DNA from: Neobacillus sp. OS1-2
Lineage (GTDB): Bacteria; Bacillota; Bacilli; Bacillales; Cytobacillaceae
Assembly: GCF_030915505.1 (NCBI RefSeq)
Contig: NZ_CP133265.1
Span: 3,686,001 to 3,750,000 of the forward strand
DNA length: 64,000 nucleotides
Direction: 5' to 3'
Shown here: positions 15,863 to 24,708 of the stretch, one piece after another
Numbering within the stretch: the first letter of the stretch is position 1
How the letters are laid out: each line of letters starts with the position of its first letter
Program-made: the position numbers and the translations under genes
The notes under the pieces: generated by a model
What the model was told of the DNA's origin: nothing
The model's input: only the letters and a program-made list of their open reading frames with translations
Databases searched by the model: none

Positions 15863-17035
15863 ATGGTAAACAATGTACTGGATGAGAATATATCCGATTT
15901 GGGCTTGTTATTAAAAGGGGCCGAAAAGGTTGGGAAAATTGCAGAATCGGAAGCGCTAGAAGCAGATCAAAACAAAACCGTTTCTAAGAATGTTATAGAT
16001 GCAATAGTAGAAGCTCGATTATCTAAGTTGTTGCTGCCAAAAAAATATGGGGAGCCACAAGTAAATTTAAGAGAGTATTCTCAAATTATCCGCATGGTTG
16101 GAAAATATAATACTTCTGCTGCTTGGTTAACCTTTCTTTATTCCATTCATAATAGTTTAGTAGCTTTTATGACGAAAGAGGGAGCAGAAGAGGTGATGAA
16201 TCAGGGGGGATTAATAGCCGATATTTTTGCGCCCATTGGAAAAGTAGAAACAGATGGGGATGGTTATCGGATAACGGGTAAGTATAGTTTTGTAAGCGGT
16301 ATTTTATATAGTGATTGGGTGGCTCTGGCAGTGAAAATGAAAATGGAGGACAGTGGAGAAACTGAACTATGCATGCTAAATATACCGATATCTGATGTGG
16401 AAATAGTAGAAAATTGGGATACGTTAGGGCTAAGAGGAACGGGAAGCAATCAGGTAATTGTCGATCATGTCTATGTTCCCAAGCACCATCTAATCCGGCT
16501 TACGGTTGCCGACCGCACAGGCAGACCACCACATGGTTATGATTCAGACTACCCTCTTTATGATGTTCCTTTTTTCTCATCTTTTTGTGTTGGATTTCCA
16601 ATGGTAGCATTGGGAGGTGCTGAGCGTTTACTGCAGGAATTTAAGAATCGAACGGAAAAACGAGTTCGAATGGGAGGAAATTTTGCTAAAGATTCCCGGC
16701 ATCAGGGGGTATTGGCAGAATTAACGATTAAATATTACGAATCAGAGGGTCTACTAGATAAATATATCTCTTTATTAGAAAACTATGAAATGGGAAAAGA
16801 AGATAAACGTGGTGAATTCGCGGCGATTAGAGCAAAAATCACCAAGAACGTAACAGATATTGCGGTAAAGGTTTTGTTGACTTTAGGCGGATTCTCAATG
16901 TTTAAAGGAGATCCAATTGAAATGTTCGTACGTGATCTTTTGGCCGTTTGTACACATCGATCCAATCTTTACGAAGACTCTGTTGAGTCTTTTGGAAAGG
17001 CACAATTCGGCTTTGATCTATCCATTAATGGGTAA
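15863..17035 (+). CDS. Acyl-CoA-dehydrogenase-fold flavin monooxygenase (HsaA-like), copy 2
   Basis: 390 residues with the same fold and landmarks as the protein at 6534 (YSFVSGILYSDW around residue 145, GLRGTGSNQ around 195), but otherwise quite diverged, far more than the dioxygenase or reductase pairs. It probably hydroxylates a different substrate and would draw reduced flavin from the reductases at 2332 and 8808, because no reductase lies next to it. Start ATG 15863 is eight bases after AAGGGG; a GTG nine bases upstream overlaps that site. A dehydrogenase role is possible but less likely without the usual catalytic Glu context and with no CoA ligase or thiolase anywhere in the island. 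Confidence 0.8.
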   Translation: MVNNVLDENISDLGLLLKGAEKVGKIAESEALEADQNKTVSKNVIDAIVEARLSKLLLPKKYGEPQVNLREYSQIIRMVGKYNTSAAWLTFLYSIHNSLVAFMTKEGAEEVMNQGGLIADIFAPIGKVETDGDGYRITGKYSFVSGILYSDWVALAVKMKMEDSGETELCMLNIPISDVEIVENWDTLGLRGTGSNQVIVDHVYVPKHHLIRLTVADRTGRPPHGYDSDYPLYDVPFFSSFCVGFPMVALGGAERLLQEFKNRTEKRVRMGGNFAKDSRHQGVLAELTIKYYESEGLLDKYISLLENYEMGKEDKRGEFAAIRAKITKNVTDIAVKVLLTLGGFSMFKGDPIEMFVRDLLAVCTHRSNLYEDSVESFGKAQFGFDLSING

Positions 17036-17088
17036 TAAGGAACTGCACCAGTAATACCACTATTTTTATCACGGAGTGAGGCGGCTGC

Positions 17089-17958
17089 ATGGAAACGATT
17101 TATTTGAATCCCGAAAATCTGAAGTACTGGCAGGAAAAAGCAAAATCAAGTGTCATGGCGCTAGGATTCTTTGACGGCATTCATATCGGCCACCGCGAGG
17201 TCATTCAAACGGCTGGTATAAAGGCAAAAGAAGAAAACCTACTTTTAACAGTAATGAGTTTTTTCCCACATCCCAAAACCGTTTTATCAAATGGACAAAC
17301 AAGGGTAGATTATCTCATGCCATTAGCTGAAAAAGAGAAACTATTCTCTGAACTTGGTGTCGATATCTTTTATATTGTTGAATTTGATCGGGGATTTGCA
17401 TCGCTGTCACCAGAAACATTTGCTGCTAAGTATTTGCTTGATCTTGGGGTTGTCCATGCAGTGGCGGGTTTTGATTATACGTATGGCTTTCGCGGCGAGG
17501 GGAATATGGATCGGTTGCAAAAGGATTCCGGGGGAATTCTCAAGGTAACGAAAGTTAAAAAAGTGGAATGCTTTGGTGAGAAAATTAGTTCTAGCAGCAT
17601 CCGTGAAAAATTGTCTAAAGGAAGTGTGGGTGACTTACCTGCCCTTTTAGGGCGTTCCTATGCAGTTGACTGCGAATGGGATGGCGGTGCCTTAAAGGTT
17701 AAGCCTTACTTTACCCTGCCTGCTTATGGAACATATTCAGTTACGTTAACAGGAGGATGTCATTCACAAGAAATGGATGTAATCGTCGTAGATGAAAAAA
17801 AACTAATTCCGCTTCTAAGTGTGTCGGATTTAGTCTTAAATAACGAAAATGCTGTATCAGTCACTTGGCACCAGCGGATTGTAGAAGAAGGAAAGAAAAC
17901 AATTTCTGAAAATAAGTGGTTACGCTCTTCAAAATTTGGATTCGTTTGGAGTGGGTGA
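17089..17958 (+). CDS. RibF-like FMN adenylyltransferase (FAD synthetase) with a degenerate kinase half
   Basis: 289 residues. Residues about 15-185 are a complete FAD-synthetase nucleotidyltransferase domain, with GFFDGIHIGHREVI (HIGH motif 32-35), SFFPHPKTVL and SSSSIREKLSKG (167-178). In bifunctional RibF the next 120 residues are riboflavin kinase, recognised by a glycine-rich GxVxxGxxxGRxxGFPTAN stretch. Here only a shortened GRSY...LPAYGTYSV remnant remains and the GFPTAN-like motif is absent, so kinase activity is unlikely. The gene would convert FMN plus ATP into FAD, serving the many flavoproteins around it, which is rare inside a catabolic operon. Start ATG 17089 follows GGAGTGAGG. 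Confidence 0.87.
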   Translation: METIYLNPENLKYWQEKAKSSVMALGFFDGIHIGHREVIQTAGIKAKEENLLLTVMSFFPHPKTVLSNGQTRVDYLMPLAEKEKLFSELGVDIFYIVEFDRGFASLSPETFAAKYLLDLGVVHAVAGFDYTYGFRGEGNMDRLQKDSGGILKVTKVKKVECFGEKISSSSIREKLSKGSVGDLPALLGRSYAVDCEWDGGALKVKPYFTLPAYGTYSVTLTGGCHSQEMDVIVVDEKKLIPLLSVSDLVLNNENAVSVTWHQRIVEEGKKTISENKWLRSSKFGFVWSG

Positions 17959-17999
17959 GAATAATTGAAGCATATTTTTGAAAAAGGGGACAGTGTGTA

Positions 18000-18878
18000 A
18001 TGAGTAAACCATTTGAGCTCCAAAAGCTAATAAGAGACCCAGGCTCCTTTATTTTGCCTGGGGCGTATGATGCTATGTCTGCCAGATTAATAGAAGAAAT
18101 CGGCTTTAAGGCGATTTACGCAACAGGGGCAGGTATATCCAATGCCCAACTAGGCTGGGCCGATGTTGGTTTAACTTCTTTAAAGGAAGTAGTGGATATC
18201 GTTGCCCGAATGACAGAAGTCACGACTATTCCGATTGTTGTGGACGGAGACACAGGATTTGGCAACGCTATTAATGTAATGCGGACTGTCCGCGAGTTTG
18301 AACGAGCCGGAGTGGCGGCCATTCAAATGGAAGACCAAGTCTCACCAAAGAAATGCGGTCATTTCAATGGAAAGGACGTCATTTCCAAAGAAGAAATGGT
18401 GGGAAAGATCAAGGCGGCGGTTGACACAAGGCAAGATTCGAACCTAGCAATTATTGCCCGTACAGATGCTTTAGCTGTTAAGGGAATGGAGGATGCATTA
18501 GACCGGGCACATGCTTACAAAGAAGCTGGTGCTGATATCATTTTTGTGGAAGCGCCAACAACAATTGAACAATTAAAGCAAATTACCAGTTCTTTAAAAG
18601 GGATTCCCCAAGTGATTAACTTAGTGGAAGGTGGTAAAACACCTCTAGTTTCTTTAAAAGAAGCAGAAGAAATCGGCTTTAAAATCATGCTTTGCGCCAA
18701 TACCGTTCTTCGTTCTGCCATTAAAGGAATCACGGAAACATTAAAAATATTAAAAGAAGAAGAATCGCAAGAAAATGTTCACAACCTAATCTGTACATGG
18801 GAAGAAAGACAATCACTCTTCAAACTCAACCAAATTAAAGAGTGGGAAGAAAAGTATTCAGATAATCAAGCGTTATAA
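18000..18878 (+). CDS. Isocitrate-lyase/PEP-mutase-superfamily lyase
   Basis: 292 residues forming the TIM barrel of this superfamily. The metal site DGDTGFGN is near residues 83-90, IQMEDQ near 108-113, and the lyase signature KKCGH at 117-121 contains the catalytic cysteine. KKCGH marks C-C lyases (methylisocitrate, dimethylmalate or 2-hydroxy-acid cleaving types), and family members cleave 2-hydroxy di- or tricarboxylates into pyruvate-like and dicarboxylic products. In this setting it could split the carbon skeleton after ring opening, in place of the usual MhpE-type aldolase (inference). It belongs to the co-oriented run 14342-25689. Start ATG 18000 follows AAAAGGGG. Confidence 0.85.
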   Translation: MSKPFELQKLIRDPGSFILPGAYDAMSARLIEEIGFKAIYATGAGISNAQLGWADVGLTSLKEVVDIVARMTEVTTIPIVVDGDTGFGNAINVMRTVREFERAGVAAIQMEDQVSPKKCGHFNGKDVISKEEMVGKIKAAVDTRQDSNLAIIARTDALAVKGMEDALDRAHAYKEAGADIIFVEAPTTIEQLKQITSSLKGIPQVINLVEGGKTPLVSLKEAEEIGFKIMLCANTVLRSAIKGITETLKILKEEESQENVHNLICTWEERQSLFKLNQIKEWEEKYSDNQAL

Positions 18879-18911
18879 AAAAAGTAATTCACTTAGAAGG
18901 AGGATACCAAT

Positions 18912-20333
18912 TTGGGTAAAGAAGTAGATTATGACATTGTAGTAATTGGCTGCGGGGTAGCCGGAACCTCTGCTGCATTATCTGCAGCGGAGGCAGCAAA
19001 AAAAGCGGATAAAAACTTGAAAATTGCCATCTTAGAACGGGCTGATTATGACCATCGGGGCGGAAATTCAAGGTGGACCGCATCTTATATGCGGATGAAA
19101 AATCTCGATGAGGTTGCTGATAATTTTGTTGAAGATATGATGGCATTTTCAGACAACTTTTCGGATCGAGAGTACATAGAAACTCTCGCCAGGGATGCTG
19201 GACGCACCTTGAGATGGGTAGAGGAAAAGGGCGTTGAATTTGATTACCTACCGACGATGTTCTTAACAGCCGCAAGGCCGCGGTTATTGCCTGTAGGAGG
19301 AGGCCGTGCCATCGTTGACACCTTATCACGCCGGGCCGGTGGACTTGGTGTAGAGATTATTTACGAGGCAACTGCCTGGAAATTACTGGTTGACGATGAA
19401 GGGGCTGTGAATGGGCTTAATGTCCGTGTAAAAGGCGGAACGTCACTTCAATTAATGGTAGGCGCTGTTGTGCTGGCAAGCGGGGGCTTCCAAGGAAATC
19501 AAGAAATGATGGCACAATATGTTGGCCGGGATGCCCATAAAATTCCGACTGTTGCAGAGGGTGGACTATTTAACAAGGGTGAAGGCATTCGGATGGCAAT
19601 GGAGATTGGGGCCAAAACGGCAGGACAGTTTGATTCTTTCCATGCCGAACCGGTTGATCCAAGAAGCAAACGTGAAGAAGCAGCCGTTATGACATTCCCT
19701 TACTTTATTTTAGTCGATCAAAATGGCAAGCGCTTTGTAGATGAAGGAAAAACCACAATCGACGAGCAATACGAGGAGGTTGCCAGGCAGATCTTCTACG
19801 ATCTGCCTGGTCACGTGGCCTATATGATCGGTGATCAAAAGATGTATGAGATTCCAAATTATGAACGGGCAGTGGAGACGGATAAACCTGCTATTGTAGC
19901 TGAGAGGCTTGAAGAGCTGGCAGAAAAAATTGGGGTGCCTGTTGATCAACTGGCTTCGACAGTTAAGGAGTTTAATGCCGCAGTTCAGCCGGGTGAATTT
20001 CACTGGGATAAAAAGGACGGTAAACAAGCTGTTGGTATTATGCCGCCAAAATCAAACTGGGCGATCCCAATTGACAAGGCACCCTATATTGCCTATCCAA
20101 TTGTCTGCTCTAATGTATTTACAAATGGCGGGTTAGCAACAGATACAAACGGGCGGGTTTTATCAAATGATGATGATGCAATTCCGGGTTTATATGCGGT
20201 TGGGGAAACGGCTGGTCTTTATTACGGAAAATATCCTGGAGGAACGTCGGTGCTTAGAGGGCTAGTCTTCGGCCGGCGTGCTGGTGCCCATGCTGTATCA
20301 TATGTAACGGATTCAGCCAAGCTTGAGGTATAA
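18912..20333 (+). CDS. FAD-dependent oxidoreductase, fumarate-reductase/TcuA-like, copy 2
   Basis: 473 residues, FAD_binding_2 family, with VVIGCGVAGTSAALSAA at residues about 9-25. A GGNSRWTASYMRM segment aligns with the substrate-side loop of TcuA-like proteins, NGKRFVDEG lies mid-protein, and LYAVGETAG...YPGGTSVLRG binds FAD at the C-terminus. No heme, Fe-S or membrane segment is present, so it should be a soluble single-subunit flavoprotein. Start is TTG 18912, nine bases after AAGGAGGA. It is the second of three such proteins; all three are distinct in sequence, so they are unlikely to be redundant. It follows the lyase gene by 33 bases in one transcription unit. Confidence 0.85.
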   Translation: MGKEVDYDIVVIGCGVAGTSAALSAAEAAKKADKNLKIAILERADYDHRGGNSRWTASYMRMKNLDEVADNFVEDMMAFSDNFSDREYIETLARDAGRTLRWVEEKGVEFDYLPTMFLTAARPRLLPVGGGRAIVDTLSRRAGGLGVEIIYEATAWKLLVDDEGAVNGLNVRVKGGTSLQLMVGAVVLASGGFQGNQEMMAQYVGRDAHKIPTVAEGGLFNKGEGIRMAMEIGAKTAGQFDSFHAEPVDPRSKREEAAVMTFPYFILVDQNGKRFVDEGKTTIDEQYEEVARQIFYDLPGHVAYMIGDQKMYEIPNYERAVETDKPAIVAERLEELAEKIGVPVDQLASTVKEFNAAVQPGEFHWDKKDGKQAVGIMPPKSNWAIPIDKAPYIAYPIVCSNVFTNGGLATDTNGRVLSNDDDAIPGLYAVGETAGLYYGKYPGGTSVLRGLVFGRRAGAHAVSYVTDSAKLEV

Positions 20334-20369
20334 GCAGTAATTATTGTGTTTAAGGAAGGGGATGTCTTT

Positions 20370-21098
20370 TTGGAATTAAAAAATAAGGTAGCCTTTGTCA
20401 CAGGAGGCGGTAGAGGAATCGGCAGGGAGACCTGCATTCTGTTGGCGAAGCAAGGCGCTAAAGTTGCTGTTTTTTCCAATAATCAGTCCGAAGGTGAAGA
20501 AACAGCGAGATTTATCATTACCGAACTGGGTGGGGAAGCCGTCTCCGTTGCAGGAGATGTTCGCAATGAAGAAGATGTTACGAGTGCAGTCCAAGGGGCA
20601 CAAAAATTGGGCTCATCAGTCGATATCTTAATAAACAATGCCGGTGTGATGCTTCTGAAACCATTCCATGAAACAACGGTAGAAGAATGGGATTTTGTTC
20701 AAGATGTAAATGTACGAGGCGGATTTTTATGTGCCCGGGCAGTTGTACCGCAAATGAGAGAAAAACAAGATGGAGTAATTATCAATCTTTCATCGATTTG
20801 GGGAACAAAGGGCGGCCCGGACAGGAGCGCCTACATTGCCTCAAAATATGCAGTCATTGGTTTTTCAAAAGCATTAGGTGAAGAATTGAAGCCGTACAAG
20901 ATTAGAGTGAATGCTGTCTGTCCGGGGCCTGTCGATACGAAAATGATGGAGGAGCTTGCACCCGATGTAAATAAAGAAAATTGGCTGCGGCCAATTGATC
21001 TTGCAAATGTAATCGTTGATTTATGTCTGCCGAAGAGTAAAGCCGTAACTGCTACAGCCATTGAAGCATTTGGAAATGGCAGGCCAGTAAATCTATAA
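20370..21098 (+). CDS. Short-chain dehydrogenase/reductase
   Basis: 242 residues of the classical SDR family, with the cofactor motif TGGGRGIGRE at 12-21, the NNAG strand motif, and the catalytic Ser ... Tyr-x-x-x-Lys in YIASKYAVIG. CPGPVDTKMM closes the substrate side. It would oxidise or reduce an alcohol/ketone of a pathway intermediate with NAD(P). I start at TTG 20370, which has GGAAGGGG eight bases upstream; a GTG at 20346 in the same frame lacks a site. The spacing to neighbours (36 and 23 bases) supports co-transcription. The substrate is unknown. Confidence 0.88.
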   Translation: MELKNKVAFVTGGGRGIGRETCILLAKQGAKVAVFSNNQSEGEETARFIITELGGEAVSVAGDVRNEEDVTSAVQGAQKLGSSVDILINNAGVMLLKPFHETTVEEWDFVQDVNVRGGFLCARAVVPQMREKQDGVIINLSSIWGTKGGPDRSAYIASKYAVIGFSKALGEELKPYKIRVNAVCPGPVDTKMMEELAPDVNKENWLRPIDLANVIVDLCLPKSKAVTATAIEAFGNGRPVNL

Positions 21099-21121
21099 AA
21101 ATAGGAAAAGAGGTTATATAA

Positions 21122-21559
21122 ATGGAAAAATTAATTGCAGCAATCGAATCAAAAAATATTAGTCTTGCTTTAGCACAAAAAATGCTAGAAGCAGCTTTAG
21201 TAAAGGGGAACGAACTTGGGATGCCATTTAGCATTGCCATTGTGGATAGGGTTGGAAATATTAAAGCATTTGCGGCAATGGATGGGGCACCAGTGTTAAG
21301 TTTAGAAATTGCCCAAAATAAAGCATTTTCGGCTGCAACCTATAATCGAGCAACACATGAATGGTATGACAGACTTAAGGATGATCCGCCGTTATTACAT
21401 GGAATTGTCCATACACCTAGATTAGTCATTTTTGGCGGTGGTTACCCCATTAAAGTGGATAATGAACTAATTGGCGGTGTAGGAGTAAGCGGTGGACACT
21501 ATACTCATGACATGCAGGTATGTGAGGCGGCATTAGAAGTGTTAAATACAATTGAGTAA
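21122..21559 (+). CDS. GlcG/HbpS-family protein
   Basis: 145 residues, one GlcG/HbpS (Haem_degrading) domain. SIAIVDRVGNIKAFAAMDGA forms the first strands and GGVGVSGG closes the core. The family includes HbpS, a heme-binding sensor, and GlcG, an uncharacterised protein of the glycolate locus; homologues are often found next to catabolic flavoenzymes, with no settled function. It lies 23 bases after the SDR gene and 15 before the third flavoprotein, so it is part of the operon, perhaps as a cofactor-binding helper or a stabiliser of a flavoprotein. Start ATG 21122 follows AAAGAGG. Confidence 0.82.
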   Translation: MEKLIAAIESKNISLALAQKMLEAALVKGNELGMPFSIAIVDRVGNIKAFAAMDGAPVLSLEIAQNKAFSAATYNRATHEWYDRLKDDPPLLHGIVHTPRLVIFGGGYPIKVDNELIGGVGVSGGHYTHDMQVCEAALEVLNTIE

Positions 21560-21574
21560 GAGGTGTGAATTCCA

Positions 21575-22951
21575 ATGGAAACCTATGATTTAGTCATTTT
21601 GGGCGGCGGCTTAGCAGGGATGTGTGCTGCGGTAGAGGCTGGTGAGATGGGGGCACATGTACTCCTACTTGAAAAACAGGATGAACTTGGCGGCAGCACT
21701 GTCCTGAGTTCTGGGTATATGGCATTTGCTGGGACGGATATGCAAGATGCAGCAGGCATTAGTGATTCCACTGAATCACTTTTGGCCGACATGATTGAAG
21801 TTGGTGGGGGCGTGAATGTTCCCTCGCTGGTCCATACCTACGGCCTCCATCAGCTTGAGACCTATTCATGGCTAGTGGAACATGGGATTGAGTTCCGTGC
21901 ACTTGAAGCAGTAAGTGGTCATAGTGTTCCACGAGGGCACATTATTGATCCGCACCAAGCCATTCAGTCTCTGTATCGCAAGGTAAAAGACCTTCCAAAC
22001 GCAACAATTCGTTTTTGTGCCTCGGCAAAACGGTTATTTAAGAATAAGGACGGCAGAATCAATCAAATTGTATATGATTTTGATGGTGTGGAACATATGG
22101 TTGTTGCTGTTAAAGGGGTTATTCTCGCTTCCGGTGGTTTTGCGAAAAGTGAGGAGTTATTGCAGCAGTTTGCTCCTCGGCTAAGTGGCGCATTACGGAT
22201 TGGCGGCGCGGGAAATAAGGGGGACGGTTTACAAATGGCTTGGGAGCACGGTGCATGGGTACAAGACCTGCCATACTTAAATGGAACATATGGTTTCCAT
22301 CCGTCTGCAACTGGCTCGGTTAAATCCCAGGGACTAGCTTTTTACAAGGGCGGCATAATGGTGAATCAGCTAGGAAAGCGGTTTGTAAACGAATCGATTT
22401 CTTATAAGTTATTAGGTAAAGCGGCATTCGAGCAGCCAGACCAAATCAGTTATCAGGTTTGGGATCAAACGGTCATGGATAAAAGTGTGTTTGACGACCC
22501 GCTTTATGATTTTGAATTACTTCGACGCCGTCGCCTACTATATGTGGTGGACACATTAGCAGAATTGGCAGAGTGCATCGATGTTCCATTGGAAGTTCTC
22601 GAAGATACCATTTCAAGATACAACCAGGGGATTCAAAACGGTGAGGATCCAGACTTCGGACGTAAGACATTAACACATCATTACGGTATGCCGACTCCCA
22701 TTGAAAATCCTCCATTTTATGCATTTGAATCGACAGTCGCCATGCTGGCAACGTATGCAGGGCTTGCTGTTAATGCTGCGGGGCAGGTCGTCAATCCATA
22801 TGCGGAGCCAATTCCTGGCTTGTATGCAGCTGGCGAAATTACTGGCGGATTTCATGGCGCCGGTTACATGACGGGTAGTTCACTAGGGAAAGCTGCCGTG
22901 TTTGGCCGAGTTGCGGTTCAGGCTGCGTTAGCTGAAGTATCGGTAAAATAG
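21575..22951 (+). CDS. FAD-dependent oxidoreductase, fumarate-reductase/TcuA-like, copy 3
   Basis: 458 residues, FAD_binding_2 family, with VILGGGLAGMCAAVEA at residues 6-21, ELGGSTVLSSGYMAFAG near 40-55, GKRFVNES mid-protein, and LYAAGEITGGFHGAGYMTGSSLG near the C-terminus. It diverges from copies 1 and 2 at the C-terminal motif (GAGYMTGSS instead of YPGG), closer to general fumarate-reductase-like flavoproteins that contain a 3-oxo-steroid-dehydrogenase-like fold. No signal peptide is present, so it is cytoplasmic. It starts at ATG 21575 after GAGGTG and is separated from GlcG by 15 bases. Substrate and direction are unknown. Confidence 0.85.
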   Translation: METYDLVILGGGLAGMCAAVEAGEMGAHVLLLEKQDELGGSTVLSSGYMAFAGTDMQDAAGISDSTESLLADMIEVGGGVNVPSLVHTYGLHQLETYSWLVEHGIEFRALEAVSGHSVPRGHIIDPHQAIQSLYRKVKDLPNATIRFCASAKRLFKNKDGRINQIVYDFDGVEHMVVAVKGVILASGGFAKSEELLQQFAPRLSGALRIGGAGNKGDGLQMAWEHGAWVQDLPYLNGTYGFHPSATGSVKSQGLAFYKGGIMVNQLGKRFVNESISYKLLGKAAFEQPDQISYQVWDQTVMDKSVFDDPLYDFELLRRRRLLYVVDTLAELAECIDVPLEVLEDTISRYNQGIQNGEDPDFGRKTLTHHYGMPTPIENPPFYAFESTVAMLATYAGLAVNAAGQVVNPYAEPIPGLYAAGEITGGFHGAGYMTGSSLGKAAVFGRVAVQAALAEVSVK

Positions 22952-22999
22952 AATGAAACTTTGGTGTAGTTTTCACGTTAAAAAAGGAGGGTTCATGAA

Positions 23000-23860
23000 A
23001 TGAAAATTTGGCATCAAAGTCTTACCACGATAGATCTGGTACCGCAATATCGAGATGCAATCATCAATCACGTAAACCGGATTGCCCGTCCGGACGTAGA
23101 GGTTGTTTTGCATGGAATGACGGAAGAAACCTATCCTACCCATTATCCGGGAATCTTTATCACCCATGCCTACTTACAAAACTTGCATCGCGAACAGTTT
23201 ATCCGCGCTGCACTTACGGCTGAAGCGGCAGGCTACGATGCGATGTTCATTGCAACGATTCCAGATGTGGGTCTTTTAGAGGCACGAACATTGGTGGATA
23301 TCCCTGTGGTAGGGTATGGGCAAGCTTCTTTCCATATAGCCTCCATGCTAGGCGATTGTATCGGTGTCGTTAACTTCCTAGCACCACTCGCAGATGAACT
23401 CAGGCAAAACGCCGCCCGCTATGGGCTTGGTGGGAAATTGGGACCGATTGTTCAGACAGAAGTAGGATTTGATGCTGTCCTCGCTGGTTTTAATGATCCA
23501 GAACCTGTTATTGCATCATTTATGAAGGCTGCTGAAAAGGCCATCTCTGAAGGTGCTGATGTCATTGTCCCTGGTGAAGGTCCGATGAATGTATTCTTAG
23601 CCACTCATGGCATTTCGAGGATTGGAGACGTGCCGATTGTCGATTCGTTTGGAGCGGGAATTAAAGTGTGTGAATCGCTGGCAGATTTGCGGAGAGTGTC
23701 CGGGGTATATATGACCAGACGAGGCTATTTCAATGCAAAACCGCCTGCTGATGCAGTTGCAAGATTAAGAGAAATGTATGGGCTGGAGCCAACCCCAAAT
23801 CCCAAAAATGATCGTGGGCTGTCTTCGAAGGCCGTGGAAAAGTCATTTTCAGATTCCTAA
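23000..23860 (+). CDS. Asp/Glu/hydantoin-racemase-fold protein lacking both catalytic cysteines
   Basis: 286 residues with the two-domain Asp/Glu racemase fold. The strand that normally carries the first catalytic cysteine reads MFIATIPDVGL (Thr86 where hydantoin racemases have Cys), and the second reads VIVPGEGPMN (Glu193 where GC is expected). With both cysteines absent it cannot work as a two-base racemase; a decarboxylase, isomerase or binding role is possible. The protein also has an unusual, basic C-terminal tail after residue 265. It lies between the third flavoprotein and EtfB, 48 and 42 bases away, in the same direction. Start ATG 23000 follows AAAAAGGAGGG. Confidence 0.8.
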   Translation: MKIWHQSLTTIDLVPQYRDAIINHVNRIARPDVEVVLHGMTEETYPTHYPGIFITHAYLQNLHREQFIRAALTAEAAGYDAMFIATIPDVGLLEARTLVDIPVVGYGQASFHIASMLGDCIGVVNFLAPLADELRQNAARYGLGGKLGPIVQTEVGFDAVLAGFNDPEPVIASFMKAAEKAISEGADVIVPGEGPMNVFLATHGISRIGDVPIVDSFGAGIKVCESLADLRRVSGVYMTRRGYFNAKPPADAVARLREMYGLEPTPNPKNDRGLSSKAVEKSFSDS

Positions 23861-23902
23861 TTTTATAGAAAAAGTGTAACTAAAGAAAGAGGTGAACGAG
23901 AA

Positions 23903-24697
23903 TTGCATATCGTTGTCTGCCTAAAATATGTCCTCGATCCGGAGATAACACCACGGTATTTTCAAATTAATCCCGAAACCAATCGTCCTGATCATAGCGA
24001 TTCCGACATGGTGCTAGATTCTTTCGCTGAGAATGCGCTTGAACTCGCCATTCAACTGCGGGATAAAACACCGGGTGCCTCGGTAACAGCTCTTTGTCTT
24101 GGGGATGAGGATTCAGAGGAAGTACTCCGTCGGGCCCTTGCTTTTACCGCAAATGCTGCCGTCCGTGTTTGGGAGGAGGACTGGGAAGAGCTTGATGGTC
24201 TACCAGTTGGACACATCCTGGCTCAAGCAATCAAGACACTTGGTGGTGCGAAGCTAGTATTGACCGGGTACCAAGCTAGTGATATTGAGGAAGGTCTGGT
24301 CGGCCCTGTTATGGCAGAAGAGCTTGGGGTGCCATGTGTAACAAGGGTTTCCGACCTAGAATTGGTTGGGGATCAGATAAAAGCATCAAGTGAGGCTGAG
24401 GGAGGGTACACAGTAGTAAGCGTGCCTTCACCTGCGGTCCTTACCATCATAAGTGCAGAGACAAATGTTCCCCGCCTCCCGAAGGTCAAGGATATTAGGC
24501 TTGCCAGAAGTAAGAAGATTACACTTTTTGAAAGAGATGATCTCCATTTAGATAGTGAACGGTGTCAACCAGGGGCCAAACTGGTGAAAGCCTATATTTC
24601 AAATAGGGAAGTGAACTGCGAAGTATTGCCCGGCAATGATGGTGCTGAACTTGCAGGCGAGTTGGCTGACAGGCTCGTGGCACTGAAGATTTTATAG
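23903..24697 (+). CDS. etfB: Electron transfer flavoprotein, beta subunit
   Basis: 264 residues. It opens with HIVVCLKYVLDPE and contains the conserved DxxAxExAL-type segment (DSFAENALELAIQL) and the AMP-binding stretch LVLTGYQASDIEEGLVGPVMAEELGVP near residues 115-145. EtfB pairs with EtfA to carry electrons from dehydrogenases to the membrane quinone pool through ETF-quinone oxidoreductase, which is not present in the window. The start is TTG 23903, seven bases after AAAGAGGTGA. It and etfA close the catabolic operon. Being separate from any fatty acid oxidation genes suggests a dedicated ETF for the pathway's flavoproteins. Confidence 0.9.
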   Translation: MHIVVCLKYVLDPEITPRYFQINPETNRPDHSDSDMVLDSFAENALELAIQLRDKTPGASVTALCLGDEDSEEVLRRALAFTANAAVRVWEEDWEELDGLPVGHILAQAIKTLGGAKLVLTGYQASDIEEGLVGPVMAEELGVPCVTRVSDLELVGDQIKASSEAEGGYTVVSVPSPAVLTIISAETNVPRLPKVKDIRLARSKKITLFERDDLHLDSERCQPGAKLVKAYISNREVNCEVLPGNDGAELAGELADRLVALKIL

Positions 24698-24708
24698 GAG
24701 GTGTCGAC

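Noticed and set aside
15863-17035. True acyl-CoA dehydrogenase of fatty acid oxidation
   Set aside because: The fold is shared, but no CoA ligase, thiolase, hydratase or hydroxyacyl-CoA dehydrogenase is nearby, and the paralogue lies in an oxygenase/extradiol setting; an HsaA-like oxygenase fits better.
18889-19329. 146-codon minus-strand frame across the start of the second TcuA-like gene
   Set aside because: Overlaps a strong plus-strand gene with a good ribosome binding site; composition is non-protein-like.
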